The notes under the pieces: generated by a model
The model's input: only the letters and a program-made list of their open reading frames with translations
Told to the model about the DNA's origin: nothing
The model's database searches: none
Program-made: the position numbers and the translations under genes
Shown: piece after piece, positions 9,026-19,569 of the stretch
Layout: the number at the start of each line of letters is the position of its first letter
How positions within the stretch are numbered: position 1 is the stretch's first letter
Assembly (NCBI GenBank): GCA_026770025.1
Contig: JAMXDE010000006.1
Location: 310,001 to 374,000 of the forward strand
Length of the DNA: 64,000 bases
Reading direction: 5' to 3'
Source: Craspedostauros australis
Lineage: Eukaryota > Bacillariophyta > Bacillariophyceae > Mastogloiales > Achnanthaceae

Positions 9026-10225
9026 ATGGTGTACCGAGTCACCAGAGCCGCACTCAGTGGCATCATTATCGTGCAAATACTACTGGGCGTAGCATGCCTC
9101 CCATCAGCACAATCGTTGGCATTCAATGCGAAGCAGAAGACGGTGTCTGTGGTCACCGGTGCCAACGGCTACGTCGGACGTGCGGTGGTGGAGTCCCTTC
9201 TCGAGACAGACAGGGAAGATCTCGAGGGAAGCAACGACAGCGAAGATGGACACCACACCATCTACTGCCTGGTGCGAGAGCGGCGAATTGCGGAAGAGGC
9301 CGAGTATTGGAGCACCAGATCGAGCTCCATCCACGTCCTGCCATACGACATGTTGGATGGCGGCGCCTCCATCCAAAAGGCGCTGGAACAGGTGTATGCT
9401 GCAAAAACAAACAATGATGGTGATGGTGATGGTGAGGAGGACGCCACCGACATTTGTGTGTATCACATCGCATCCTCGTTCGGACCGACCAAGGATCATG
9501 TGCAAACAGCCAACGAGAATGTGAAAGGTACGGAAGACTTGGTCCGAACGGTCGGCCAATTCCCAAACTGCAAGCTCGTTCTCACATCCTCCATGGCAGC
9601 TGTGCGGGGATCTGGCCAGATCCCGCTCAACGGCAAATGCTACACGAACAAGGACTGGAACACGATTTCCAACTTGGGCGACAACTGGGGATCCAGCTAC
9701 CAATGGTCCAAGGCGCAATCGGAACAGCGTGCTTGGGACATCGCCAAGGAACTGGGCGTTGCCATGACCACCATCTGCCCGGCCTTCGTGTTCGGGCCAC
9801 CGCCGGGTGGACTGTCGACCAGTTCCTATTCCATCACGTTGGTGCGACAATGGTCCAAGGGTGAATCGCAGGTGCAGAGCCGGCTGTGCGTGGATGTTCG
9901 CGATGTGGCACTGGCGCATGTGCGTGCGGGACGGCAACAGATCCTGGGGCAGCGGTACATCGTATCGCGCGATGCTCGCGTCACGTCCCAAGCGACGGCG
10001 GAAGCCTTGAGACGCGTTTGTGTGGAACAGGGCGTGGGCAATGCCGACAGTATCACGTTCGATGCGGAATTCGCGGGTGGTTCCATTCCTATTGGAGAGC
10101 AGGAGGTGGATGCTGAGCAGCGTCTGAAGGAAGAGCTTGGCGTAGAATTGCGGTCAGTGGAAGATACCATGTCGGACATGTGCCGTGCTTTGTTGGACAT
10201 GGAGCAGAATAAAAGTATGATCTGA
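9026..10225 (+). CDS. Plastid-targeted NAD(P)-dependent epimerase/reductase (extended SDR, DFR-like)
   Basis: This 399-residue protein belongs to the extended short-chain dehydrogenase/reductase group. After a signal peptide (MVYRVTRAALSGIIIVQILL) and a SLAFNAK junction typical of plastid import, the Rossmann fold begins with VSVVTGANGYVGRAV (TGxxGxxG at about 44-51). A catalytic Ser is likely in LVLTSSMAAV, and YQWSK provides the YxxxK pair. The best match by eye is to dihydroflavonol reductase/cinnamoyl-CoA reductase-like enzymes, which reduce a carbonyl with NADPH; the real substrate is unknown. An Asp/Gly-rich insert (GDGDGEED) interrupts the fold after the second strand. ATG 9026 is preferred over in-frame upstream ATGs because it starts the signal peptide. 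It converges with the PUS7 gene, whose stop is about 200 bp away. Confidence 0.85.
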   Translation: MVYRVTRAALSGIIIVQILLGVACLPSAQSLAFNAKQKTVSVVTGANGYVGRAVVESLLETDREDLEGSNDSEDGHHTIYCLVRERRIAEEAEYWSTRSSSIHVLPYDMLDGGASIQKALEQVYAAKTNNDGDGDGEEDATDICVYHIASSFGPTKDHVQTANENVKGTEDLVRTVGQFPNCKLVLTSSMAAVRGSGQIPLNGKCYTNKDWNTISNLGDNWGSSYQWSKAQSEQRAWDIAKELGVAMTTICPAFVFGPPPGGLSTSSYSITLVRQWSKGESQVQSRLCVDVRDVALAHVRAGRQQILGQRYIVSRDARVTSQATAEALRRVCVEQGVGNADSITFDAEFAGGSIPIGEQEVDAEQRLKEELGVELRSVEDTMSDMCRALLDMEQNKSMI

Positions 10226-10426
10226 TCAAAGTAATGCTCGACTGTTATTCGAAGAGACGCAACGAGATGAAAACGATCGAGGTTAGCTTTACCGGAGTGG
10301 CAAGGTAACGATTCAGAGCAGGACAAGGAGGAACCATGTCATCCTTTGGAACAGCTGGCTCTCTTCCATCCCGACTCCTCCGTCCTTGTGGAACTGCACT
10401 ACCAGCGATCCCTCTCTGGAGAGAGC

Positions 10427-13084
10427 CTATGCTGCATCTTTCGACTCTCTTTCGTCCTTCGTTGGCAAGGTTCGCGTTGCGGTCTTGACCATGAATTCGC
10501 GCAGCATCATGGTCGCGTAGGATCCTTTCTGCAATTCAAAGCTGAGTTTCACTGCATCTACTCCCGCAGCAGCATCGTCATCATTCACAGCAGCTCCTGT
10601 CATCGATTTCAAGCATTCCACTTCCATATTCGTCGGCATGCAAATGAGGGACCGATAGCCACCCTTGGCTGTGGATTCGGCTGGTTTATCCTTGACGAAT
10701 TCTACCCCATCCTTTTCGAGGATCTCTTTGTAGACATCGCCGATTTCGTTCCGGGGATACTGGACGTTGAATCCAGGTACAGGTAGAATGATTTGGGGAA
10801 ATGCGACCTCGCTTTTGGGCGTGTCTTGCCCCACCACTTTCACCTGCCGGACAGAATCGTAATACAGATCACCTTCCATCACCGCCGTTCCAAACCGTTG
10901 GATCCGCTGCGTCGCGACGCGGTTCCAAACGAAGGATTGGTAGGCATGGATCCAGAGCATCCGCATGCCGTAGTTGACGCACCGGATTACTTCCAACGGC
11001 CGGTCCTTACCGTACCGCTGCAGCCCTTTCAAGATGGCGCGTTCACGAGGAAAACTGTGACCACGCGATCGCGGCATGGCGCGCAATGTGGCATGCCAGT
11101 CACCTTGCGTGTGAATCCAGATCTGACGGAATTTGGGGATATCGGTGCTGCCGTTTGAAGACACCGTCCGACCACGAAGGACGCAATCCATGGCCTCGTT
11201 GAATTTGCCTTGCAACATGAGTCGCCCAATATCGCAACCGCGGAATCCGGTCGGACCTGGTGTGCCGACACGTTGATCTCCGAAGAAATTGATGAATCCG
11301 TGCTTGACTATGCGCTGGTGCATGCTGCACAGATGCGATTCAGAACAAGGTCGGTAGGTTTCGTTGTGAGAAGAGTCCACATGAATGCGCCGCAGATTGC
11401 GGACGGTAATTTCGAATGCATTGCCGTGCAACTCGCCATTATTCAATGCCCAGGGTACCTTGTACAAGGGCTTGACTTGGATGTTGGAATGCAACGCATT
11501 GCGGTTGTTGTGTATTCGGATGGGACTCTTCCTCTGAAATGTGCAAAATTGATACGTGATGGCCTGCATGTCCTTGATGCCCGCCAAGCCAATGTCAGAT
11601 GGACGGCATTTAAATGCTTGGGACATTGCTTGAATTGCGGTCAGGTGCTCCGTTTGGCGCTTTTTCATGACGCAGAGGCAATTCGGATTCGCGTCGCTCG
11701 GTTGCTGTGAATGGTTCTGTGGTCCATTCTTCCTCGCCTTTTTGCGTGCCTTTTGGACGGCCTGTCTCGACCATTGCACGGTGATCGCTGTGGTCGTTGC
11801 CTGAGTTTGTGTTTTCCCGTTGGGATTGGTTGATGCGACAGATGGAATGGGGTAGTTGGTGTCGGTGCCCGTGTGAAAGTCACGGCAGATATCTGAGATG
11901 ATTGAATGGATCTGACGGCGCTCACCTTTATCCAAGTTGGGCCTCAGCCTCAGAATCGCGGTGTTTCGCGAGTTTCCCTTTCCTCCTCCCTTCATTCTGC
12001 CATCGCGATGTCGTTTGCCTTCTTTTTGTGGTGTGGGCGTTGGCAAGGGCGATGCCTGCGGAGGCTCTTGAGGTGCCGTTGTGGCCTGCGCCAAAGGTGG
12101 GACATAATTGGCACCTCGTAATCGGAAGATTGCGAATTGCTGCAAGTCTTCGCTGCAGAACAGTAAGAATGGAACGAGCTGATCGTAGTCGCCATCGATC
12201 GTGATATTGATGATCTGCTGCTTGCTTCCATCTGGACCATCGGTTTCGCCTGTTTTGGATTTGAGAAGCGGGAACTCTTCCTTGAGATACTTGTGGATCT
12301 GCCTTCTCCAATCTCGAATGGCGCTGTTGCTGGCCTTGTCGGCATCTTTTGAATTTGGCAGAGACGGGATGCTGATTGGTGCGGTATGAGACAGATCTTT
12401 GGATTCTTCAACTTCCATGTTCTGCGTACTCGACGAAGATGAGAGTTGATCGAGCTTCCTTTGGTGCAGCACCTGCAATTGCTGCAGGATCTCATCCACG
12501 CGTGACATTGTGGTGGGTTTATCCTCTGCAGTATCGCCCCCATCTTCTGCAGAAACGCTGTTCGTAGTGCTACTCGCAGCGTGTGCATCACTATTCGAAA
12601 TAATGGTTGGAGAGAACACCTCAGTCAAACACTCTCGCAAGGATGAAAATTGCTTGGTCTCCTCTGCTTTCACGTCATGCTCCGCCTTCGTCGGCGCTTG
12701 TTCACCATCTGCCTTCGCTCCTCGCGATGTCGATGCATCTGAATCGAATGATTGTTCCACCAATTCGGTCAATTCAAATGCCTCCCTCGCACGTGCCACC
12801 AGACGACAGCTCTCTGTGCTCAATCCCGGAATCGTTCGGTCCGCTGCTGCAACTTCCGAGACGATGAAATCCTCGGGCGTTGTCTTCATCACGCCGTGAA
12901 CCTCCCACGAGTCGAAGCTTGGATCTGAAGCTGCGGCTGAGTCGGCATCTCCCGCCTTGACTAGGTATTGGCCCAACAACGGATGATCGGGTGGATCCAG
13001 GAACACATCGCCAATCCCGATGGTCGAAAAGTGATGGGTCAAGAGAAAGTCAGGACTGTCGATCACGTCTTGTTCGTTCGTCAT
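10427..13084 (-). CDS. PUS7: tRNA/mRNA pseudouridine synthase PUS7 (TruD family)
   Basis: This 885-residue single-exon protein converts uridine to pseudouridine in tRNA and other RNAs. TruD/PUS7 hallmarks are in order: PEDFIVSEV near 70-78, LRPNLDKGERRQIH near 380-393, the catalytic motif GLAGIKDMQAIT with Asp505, and INFFGDQRVGT. The TRUD insertion domain (RTVSSNGSTDIPKFRQIW to the EFVKDKPAE region) is present. Low-complexity stretches at about 112-260 and 336-372 make it longer than yeast Pus7 (676 aa); the first separates PEDFIV from the core. The N-terminus has no obvious targeting sequence, so nucleus or cytosol is expected. A TGACGTCA palindrome lies 232 bp upstream. Confidence 0.93.
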   Translation of the reverse strand: MTNEQDVIDSPDFLLTHHFSTIGIGDVFLDPPDHPLLGQYLVKAGDADSAAASDPSFDSWEVHGVMKTTPEDFIVSEVAAADRTIPGLSTESCRLVARAREAFELTELVEQSFDSDASTSRGAKADGEQAPTKAEHDVKAEETKQFSSLRECLTEVFSPTIISNSDAHAASSTTNSVSAEDGGDTAEDKPTTMSRVDEILQQLQVLHQRKLDQLSSSSSTQNMEVEESKDLSHTAPISIPSLPNSKDADKASNSAIRDWRRQIHKYLKEEFPLLKSKTGETDGPDGSKQQIINITIDGDYDQLVPFLLFCSEDLQQFAIFRLRGANYVPPLAQATTAPQEPPQASPLPTPTPQKEGKRHRDGRMKGGGKGNSRNTAILRLRPNLDKGERRQIHSIISDICRDFHTGTDTNYPIPSVASTNPNGKTQTQATTTAITVQWSRQAVQKARKKARKNGPQNHSQQPSDANPNCLCVMKKRQTEHLTAIQAMSQAFKCRPSDIGLAGIKDMQAITYQFCTFQRKSPIRIHNNRNALHSNIQVKPLYKVPWALNNGELHGNAFEITVRNLRRIHVDSSHNETYRPCSESHLCSMHQRIVKHGFINFFGDQRVGTPGPTGFRGCDIGRLMLQGKFNEAMDCVLRGRTVSSNGSTDIPKFRQIWIHTQGDWHATLRAMPRSRGHSFPRERAILKGLQRYGKDRPLEVIRCVNYGMRMLWIHAYQSFVWNRVATQRIQRFGTAVMEGDLYYDSVRQVKVVGQDTPKSEVAFPQIILPVPGFNVQYPRNEIGDVYKEILEKDGVEFVKDKPAESTAKGGYRSLICMPTNMEVECLKSMTGAAVNDDDAAAGVDAVKLSFELQKGSYATMMLREFMVKTATRTLPTKDERESKDAA

Positions 13085-13152
13085 TGTGCGTGTCGATGCA
13101 GTGTGATGGTTGACTTTGTCACAGGATAGATATTCTGCGATTGCTTGCAGTG

Positions 13153-13200
13153 TGATGATGGTGATGATGATGATGGTGATGATGATAATGGTGATGATGG
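13153..13200. repeat. GAT-rich trinucleotide microsatellite
   Basis: An imperfect run of GATGAT and GGTGAT units lies 70-115 bp upstream of the PUS7 ATG, probably in the 5' leader or core promoter. Confidence 0.85.
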
Positions 13201-13315
13201 CGGGAGTGGATGCTGTGGTCGTATTTTGTGTTCACAAAGATACGAAATTGGTGGTGTCTTTGGTGGGACACGACGATTTCGCGCCATTTTTGGTTGGTTG
13301 CGCGAGCCACTTTGG

Positions 13316-13323
13316 TGACGTCA
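13316..13323. promoter_or_regulatory. CRE-like palindrome TGACGTCA upstream of PUS7
   Basis: The octamer sits 232 bp upstream of the PUS7 ATG within the 10-bp palindrome GTGACGTCAC, followed by AAACC. TGACGTCA is the classical CREB/bZIP site, and TGACGT is also the core bound by stramenopile aureochromes and by diatom CO2-response bZIPs. Binding here is inference. Confidence 0.4.
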
Positions 13324-13642
13324 CAAACCAACAAAGTGTGCACGCTTCAGAGCCCGCGCAGGGTGATTGTGAACGGCAGGCAGTGGCGAGTTGGTGTCGA
13401 CCAGAGCTGCACATCACAGCAGCAGAATGTGATGGATACTCTTGGCTCTTGCACTACATTCGATGGTAGAGGCGAGAAACGGACTTGCATCGAGTTCCAC
13501 CTCTGTACCGTTCGAGTATGTTTGCTAGTTTTGAACTTGACATCTATCGTATTTCCAGAAGAGACATCGTGGTTACATCCAACCACACCAACGCAAGTGA
13601 ATTCACTTCCAACCGATTCCATCGAACACAGTTTCTCTCACT

Positions 13643-14656
13643 TTAGTTCAACTGCTCCAGGACCTTCCCGTACACTGCTGAGTTCATACACCATTGCGTG
13701 TCGGGACGATCGGCCGTTTTTAGGTTGTCGGCAAGCTCGCCGTCGCTGTGGACATCCAAACACCGACTCTGCGTCCAGTCCAAGGAGATCAGCGATTGCA
13801 CCATCATCGCAGACAGATCTTCACGGTAAATGGACTGCGTTGACCCTGCGGTGTTCGCCGAGAAATCCGACTTGCTCACTGTCATATGTTGCTGGATTCC
13901 CTTGATGTAGGTGTGATCTCGGAAATTCTTCAATTCACCTTGTGGTCGGACGTAGGTGTATGCAATACCTGCAGCGTTCAATTTGTCGATGTTGCTTGCC
14001 GTCACCTCGGCGGCGCGGTCGAACTGAGAGTCCGTCTCCACCACGACGACGTGCTGGATGCCGACCATTTTGCAAGCCTCCAAGGTATTGTCGACCAGCA
14101 TATGGGAGTACTCCATGCTGTCTTCCATCGCGATCGATGACCGCGCCGGTTTGTCCATGTAAAACTCTTTGGTCTTGTCGTTAGGCGTCTTTTCGTAGGT
14201 GTTGGCCGTGACGGGTCGATTTTCCAATCCGAACCGCGTGCACATTATGACGGCATCCATGCCCTGCAATCGCGTTGCGATGGATTCGCACGAGGTCATA
14301 TCCGTCAGCTTGACGAAGGATTCATCGGCCTGCGCCAGCACGAAGTGCTTGCCCAGGACTGAGTTGAGATTCATCGATCCGATCGCCGTGGCCGTGATGG
14401 AACGCGGGGACTTGAGACCCGCAATGCCCGTGCCGTACAAGGATCCGGCACGTTGGAGGTATCCGTACGCCATGGCACCGAGATAGCCACCGCAACCCAG
14501 GATTGCGACGTTCTTCTTTTCGTAGGGCTTGGCGCCGCATCCTTTCGGGTTGGAAAATGAGGGTGTCGACATGGAGAATGCAGCGCACAGCTGGCTTGTG
14601 AGGCACAGCAGAATGTGAGCCTGCAGCAGTGTCTTGCCCATGGTGGATGCCTTCAT
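13643..14656 (-). CDS. Plastid-targeted Rossmann-fold NAD(P)-binding protein
   Basis: This 337-residue protein starts with MKASTMGKTLLQAHILLCL and a CAAFSMS junction, so it should be imported into the plastid. The mature part opens with KKNVAILGCGGYLGAMAY, a G-x-G-x-x-G nucleotide-binding turn at about 53-60. Later features are MDAVIMCTRFGLE and HVVVVETDSQFD, consistent with alternating beta/alpha units, then AYTYVRPQGELKNF, which recalls atypical SDR/NmrA-like proteins. No YxxxK pair is evident, so it may be a regulator or a reductase of divergent type. Substrate and pathway are not recognisable. ATG 14656 begins the signal peptide; the frame is open further upstream but that part is Ser/Arg-rich. 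A TGACGTCA palindrome lies 229 bp upstream. Confidence 0.75.
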   Translation of the reverse strand: MKASTMGKTLLQAHILLCLTSQLCAAFSMSTPSFSNPKGCGAKPYEKKNVAILGCGGYLGAMAYGYLQRAGSLYGTGIAGLKSPRSITATAIGSMNLNSVLGKHFVLAQADESFVKLTDMTSCESIATRLQGMDAVIMCTRFGLENRPVTANTYEKTPNDKTKEFYMDKPARSSIAMEDSMEYSHMLVDNTLEACKMVGIQHVVVVETDSQFDRAAEVTASNIDKLNAAGIAYTYVRPQGELKNFRDHTYIKGIQQHMTVSKSDFSANTAGSTQSIYREDLSAMMVQSLISLDWTQSRCLDVHSDGELADNLKTADRPDTQWCMNSAVYGKVLEQLN

Positions 14657-15178
14657 CTTTCGAGCGGTGCTGTGCTTGACTCTAGAGACCTGTATATTTT
14701 GTGATCGTGATTGTAATTGCGACTCTGTGATTGTGATTGTGTAACTGTGGCTGTTGCGCAGAGACATGAAGAAGGAGACTAGCAACAACGATGGCGAAGA
14801 CGACGAAGGAAGGAGCAGATGCCGACGATCTTTTGTCGGATCTTCCATGTTCAAAAACACGCGTTCAACATGTTTCCGCATCTGTGACGTCACAAATCGA
14901 ACTCTTTTGGTCGGCAGAGCAGTCTACGAATCTCATTTCTGAACTACTCGTAGCATAGTGGCGTTGAACAAACCACAAAAGCAGAAACAGCGCATGTACG
15001 GTACTAGTAGAGAGAGAGCGCAAGATTGATGCCACCATGAGTCGAACAGGGGAAAACTCCCGCCTCTTTCACTAAACTCAATTCATGCACTCATCCATCC
15101 ATTCATTTTAATCTTTGATTTAGAGTGTCATCAATCGACGAGCACTCATGCAGAAGCATACAACAAGTATGGCAGTGC
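14657..15178. other. Intergenic, 5' region of Rossmann-fold gene
   Basis: This contains the promoter side of the plastid Rossmann-fold gene, including a TGACGTCA palindrome and a short GA run near 15010-15018, then the 3' flank of PRP17. No gene is seen. Confidence 0.5.
14885..14892. promoter_or_regulatory. CRE-like palindrome TGACGTCA upstream of Rossmann-fold gene
   Basis: The octamer lies 229 bp upstream of the ATG at 14656. It shares the 13-mer GTGACGTCACAAA with the site upstream of PUS7, in the same orientation. It is a candidate bZIP/aureochrome site by sequence only. Confidence 0.4.
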
Positions 15179-17227
15179 TTACTGCCACATCTTGATGACT
15201 CCATCCCAGCCACATGAAAACACCATGGACGGTTCAAGCGGATGCCACACGCAACCAATCGCTGGTCCCTTTTCGTGTGCTCGGTACTTTTGCAAGACTC
15301 TGTTTTTGCCATTGTGCATGAGTTCAAATCCAAAACCAAGGTGTGCGTGTGAGATCAAAGTTTGCGATTGCGACAAGCCCCCATTCAGCCCCTCATCTCT
15401 TTGTGCGTAGAGAGTACCATCATTTCATTTCGTTGCATTCTGGCTCATCCAGTCAACAACAGCATCAAACGGAGAAGCCAGCACATACCCACATAACAAC
15501 AAGACAAAGACGAAACAACTGGCCAAGCACAACGCCACATACCTCGACTTCTTCCAATCCCAAAAGAACAGCTTGCCGTTGCCATCCCCGCTGGCCATGA
15601 ATCGTCCATCTGGACTGAAGGAGATGTTGCAAGCGTATCCCGCGACGTTGTGACCATTGAACTTCTTCTTCTTTTGGACGGCGAACTTGTTGCCTGCCTG
15701 CAGCACCGCGATGTGGTTGTCCAACGATTGCGCTGCGATATAACTGCCGGAAGGATGCAACGTCATGCTGGGCATCGAATGCATCGTGGGATCGGAGATG
15801 TACTTGATGGGGACGCCAATGTCCCACTCCCACACCAGCACCTTCTTGTCGTCGCTGCTGGTGACCATCTTGGTGCCGTGATCCTCGACGAACACAATGG
15901 CATTGACGGGCGCGAGATGGTGGTTGTACTCTTGCGTGACCTCGCCCGTGGTGCAGTCGTACGTCACGATGGTGTTGTCGCTGTTGCCGCAGACAAAGAA
16001 GTTGTCATCCTCGGGGTAGAACTCCACCACGTACGGAACCTGGCCGTTGGTGAAGGTGTTGAGGACCTTTCCGCTTTCGGTGCTCCACAGTCGCAGGTAG
16101 CGATCGAAGGATGCCGAGACGAAGCGGCTACCATCGTGGTTGAACTGAACATCGCGCACGGCAGCAGTGTGGCCTTCGTAGGTGCGCATCAGCTGCTTGG
16201 TCTGGACGGAGTACACGTTGCACTTTCCATCCAGTCCACCGCTCAGCAAGAGATGGCCCGTCTTCGGAGACAGACGAAGCCTCTGCACACCTTTCTCCTG
16301 CTTGGCGAATCGGTGCACGCACTTCTTCGGAACGAAACACTGATGATCGTCCATGTCCGGTCCATCACCGGCCAGCACTGATGCAAGGCCGGAAGGCGGA
16401 GCGATCCAGGACTGTCCCTTGTAGTTGACCTCTTCCTTGCCGAAGAACTGCGTCTTCGGTTCCATGGGTCCCTTTCCGTCTATCTTCGGTGGCAGCAGAT
16501 GCGCCATCTTGCGCTCCATGAGACGTTCGAAGGCGGATCCGGCCTCCCTCTCTTCCCGTTCGACGCCCTTCTGACGATCGCGCTCCTTGAGGAAAGCACG
16601 TTCCGCCTGCTGCTCCTCCGACAGACCTTCTGCTCCAAATCGAGCAACGTCCGAGATAGAATCGTTGGCGACCAACCGCTCCTCCTTCGACGGTGGACCC
16701 CAAACCCCGTACTCGACCTCATCATCGGAGCCTTGCACGAGCGCTTCCTTCTCCGCCTTGTCCACCTTGGCGCGTTTCCTTCTCTCCTCAGCGTCCTGGA
16801 ACTTCTCCAAACGCTTCGCCGTGTACCCCAACGTCGTTCTGCTGATGGCGCTGTCGTCCGGTCCGAGAGCTTGCCCCGAGTTCTGGAATCCCACCCGCTG
16901 TTTGGCGAAATTTCCCTGGTTGAACTGGAGGTTGGCCTGCAGCTTGCCCGGCTTCTTCGATGCCTTCGATGGGTCCATCGCCTGCGGTCCCTGGATGGGC
17001 TCCTCCAGCAGGGACGGATCGGACGGATCCGGACGCACGATGAGCTCGTTCATGTGCTTCCTGCGCGTCATGATGGAGACGGATGGCGCAGCATTCAACG
17101 CTCTGCGCGATGATCGCGAACCGGCGGCATTAGCATTGCTGATGCTTGTGACTGCGGTTGGATTCGTCTTTGCGTTGGCATCAGCCTTGTCGCTGGCGTC
17201 CGAGTCGTAGTCTCCCATCAAGTCCAT
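15179..17227 (-). CDS. CDC40: Pre-mRNA splicing factor PRP17/CDC40
   Basis: This WD40 protein of 601 aa acts at the second step of splicing. Exons are 17227-15543 and 15299-15179, with an intron of 243 nt close to the 3' end. The split codon (AG|A) restores KKSRVLQKYRAHEKG and the family-typical ending GCVWHPLEPSMVFSCGWDG. The N-terminal third is the disordered PRP17 leader (NELIVRPDPSDPSLLEEPIQG) with a charged helix (KERDRQKGVEREERE). The WD propeller starts near QCFVPKKCVHRF and includes GGLDGKCNVYSV, YEGHTAAVRDVQFNHDGSRF and SFDRYLRLW. If unspliced, the frame reads on into a hydrophobic intron translation, so the intron is needed for the real C-terminus. A decayed partial copy lies at about 49590-49860. 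Confidence 0.95.
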
Positions 17228-17952
17228 GATTGCGTTTGTCTTCTTCGGTATCGTTGTGATTGGTTGTGGAGGGAACCGAGTTGATGCTGATAGTGCGTGG
17301 TGTGTTCTGTTGTATCGAGCACTGTGACGGTGCTGTTGTATTGAGCTGTCGTATCGAATGTTGTGCTGTTGTTCGGAGGTGAAGACGAAGAGAGATGTGT
17401 GTTTCGTGTTGCGTTTTTCTCGTTTTGGCATTTTGTTTTTGGTTGGTGTTGTCGTTAGCTGCGGTGGGCAAATGCAGATAATCGAATAAAGCCGTCATTT
17501 CTGGTAATTCGTCGCACATCCCTGCGCGTTTGAGAAATGGATACAGTCTGACCATCTGCACGTGTCAACACCTTTTTGAGATCCATAATGTCATTTCATA
17601 TTTTGGCCTGACACTATGTATCATCCCATGACACCAAGGAGAAAGTGCGCGAGTGGATCCGTCGTGACGGAACGGCGCAACCTTTGGTGTGGATCCCTTG
17701 TGGAGGATCGAAGGTGGGGCAACGTATCTCGGCGCCTGTCTCTTTAGATAGTTGGAATGGCTCAAGATTGACAGCAGCAGCAGCAGCAACATCAGCAGAG
17801 CATGGGATTGGAGTATTTTACATGGTTTGATTTCGTTGTTGATTACTTGTGGTGCGCGTTTTGACAGCGACTTCATCGTACGAGTACGAGCATCCAGCGG
17901 CTACTATTATTCTCCACCATGTATGATGCCATCCCGTGTTTCATTCGAGGCT
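17228..17952. other. Intergenic, PRP17 5' region
   Basis: This lies between the PRP17 start and the 3' end of the next minus-strand gene. It includes a CAG/CAA-type run near 17772-17794. Frames are open in places, but translations are Gln/Thr/Asn-rich and look like leader sequence. No gene is supported. Confidence 0.5.
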
Positions 17953-19569
17953 TTACTCGAAGTAGCATTCCTCTGTCTCGGCTCCATGCCATATGCAACT
18001 GAAGGTGTCACCGAGGAGATCCTCCTCAATGGTCTCCGTGGTCTTCTCGAGGCAGCTGGCGACGTAGTCCTTCAAGATGTTGACATCGTCGTCCATGGAC
18101 GGTGGCTCTTCCCACGTCTTGTCCTTGACGGAGCTGGCCCCGCCTTCCCGCAGCATCTTGAGAACGAGCTCGGGAGATGGACGCCCGAAGAAGATCTGAT
18201 GCTCGATGGGCACCCAGGCGAAGCTGAAGTACTGTTCTCCGATGATAATGAGCTGCCCTTCCATCCATTGGTTGTTCTGGAAGCCCTTCTCGGCGACCTG
18301 GCCCAATCCCTTGTGTCGTGGCAGCTCGTTGGTGCCCCACTTCTTGGCGGCGTTCTCGGTGAGGATGATGGGATCGAGCTCGTCATCCTCGGGCAATTCG
18401 CCGTTGACATTGATCATGCGCGGCTGGAACGGGGAGAGGTTGGCCTGGAAGGAGATCTCGCCGCGCGGCACGCTGGCATCTCCTGTAACCTTGAAGGCCA
18501 TCATGGTGTCGCCGACGTACGTGATGTTGATGAGCTCGTAGCCATGATTGCCGTACCTGTCAGTCGATAATTGTGTTTGGTATTGATAGTGTTGGTGTAG
18601 GTGTGATGATGTCGATGTTGGGTTGCGCGACATAGCGTTCCATCAGGGTGTGTTGCAACAAGGTGACATTCGATGACAGTGAAATCGTTGGATCGGCAGG
18701 TTGGGTGAGCAAAAGACCGTGGATCTGAATGAAACTGCTGCGAATGTGTGTGGATCATGCAGGAACACTGCGTTGCTGGAGGAAGTGCAGGCAGGGATGG
18801 ACTTCACAAATGACATGGACACGTGCGGATGCAAAAGAACGCCGCGCGTGTCACTCTCGGTTCAACATCAATCAGCAACACCGACAACAGCAACAACAGC
18901 AGTAGCAACAACAGTGGCGTGCACTTACTTGCCGACCCACAGACCATCCAAATTGAAGTGCGGCAGGCAATTCCTTGCCGCCATGGCACGATCGTAGTGC
19001 ATCTTGGCATCGTCGACCTGCTCCGCTTGCGATGCGGCCTGGAAGTTCTCCATCTCCACCTTGTAAACGACTTCCGGATCGCTGTCTTCCAGCTCCCGCA
19101 ATCGTTTGCGGATGTGATGCACGGACACGGAGTCGTCTTCGCTGATGGCTTCCATCAATTCTTCGCTCAGGGCCTTCATCTCCCTGCGCATCTGCCACAG
19201 TTCGTTGCCGAAGGGACAGAATTCTTCGCGAGCCTGATCGTCACGTCTGAGCCGCTGCTTGCGTACTTCCGGCGTGTCGATGGGTTCGAGGTCCATGAAT
19301 TCCAACCGGCGGATGGTCTCGTCAGTGGGTCCCGGGGATGATGACGACGATGATGGCGACGAAGACGATTCATCACCAAACATGGAAACCCGCAAGGCGG
19401 AAGACCGTCTGTTGGCTTGCGGCAGCATGGGACGAGACGATTGTCGCGATGCCACGGATCCGCGGACGTTGTTGCCGACGTGGAAGGCATCGATTCCATT
19501 GTCGTGGCCGAGGAGAATGCAGGAATGCAGGGCGACCGCCATGGTCAGCACGGATAGTGACTTGCTCAT
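17953..19569 (-). CDS. Plastid-targeted protein of unknown function with GLWxGxYGxHGxE motif
   Basis: Exons 19569-18929 and 18556-17953 join to 414 aa across a 372-nt intron; the split codon AA|G gives GLWVGKYGNHGYELINI. The start has a signal peptide and a GIDAFHV junction, so plastid import is likely. A Ser/Pro-rich linker is followed by charged helices (QMRREMKALSEELMEAI and HHIRKRLRELEDSD) that recall UVR-type hairpins. Then comes a probable beta domain beginning LDGLWVGKYGNHGYE, with a potential ligand or protein-binding role. Plant proteins with a GLWKGTYGxHGxE motif, including some F-box proteins, look related in this part; that is from memory and weak. The C-terminus is acidic and ends in EECYFE. 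No catalytic residues can be named. Confidence 0.7.

Larger units (their letters stand above)
13085..13642. other. Intergenic, PUS7 5' region
   Basis: This holds the promoter side of PUS7 and the 3' side of the next gene. It contains a GAT/GGT microsatellite just upstream of PUS7 and a TGACGTCA palindrome. No coding sequence could be supported. Confidence 0.55.
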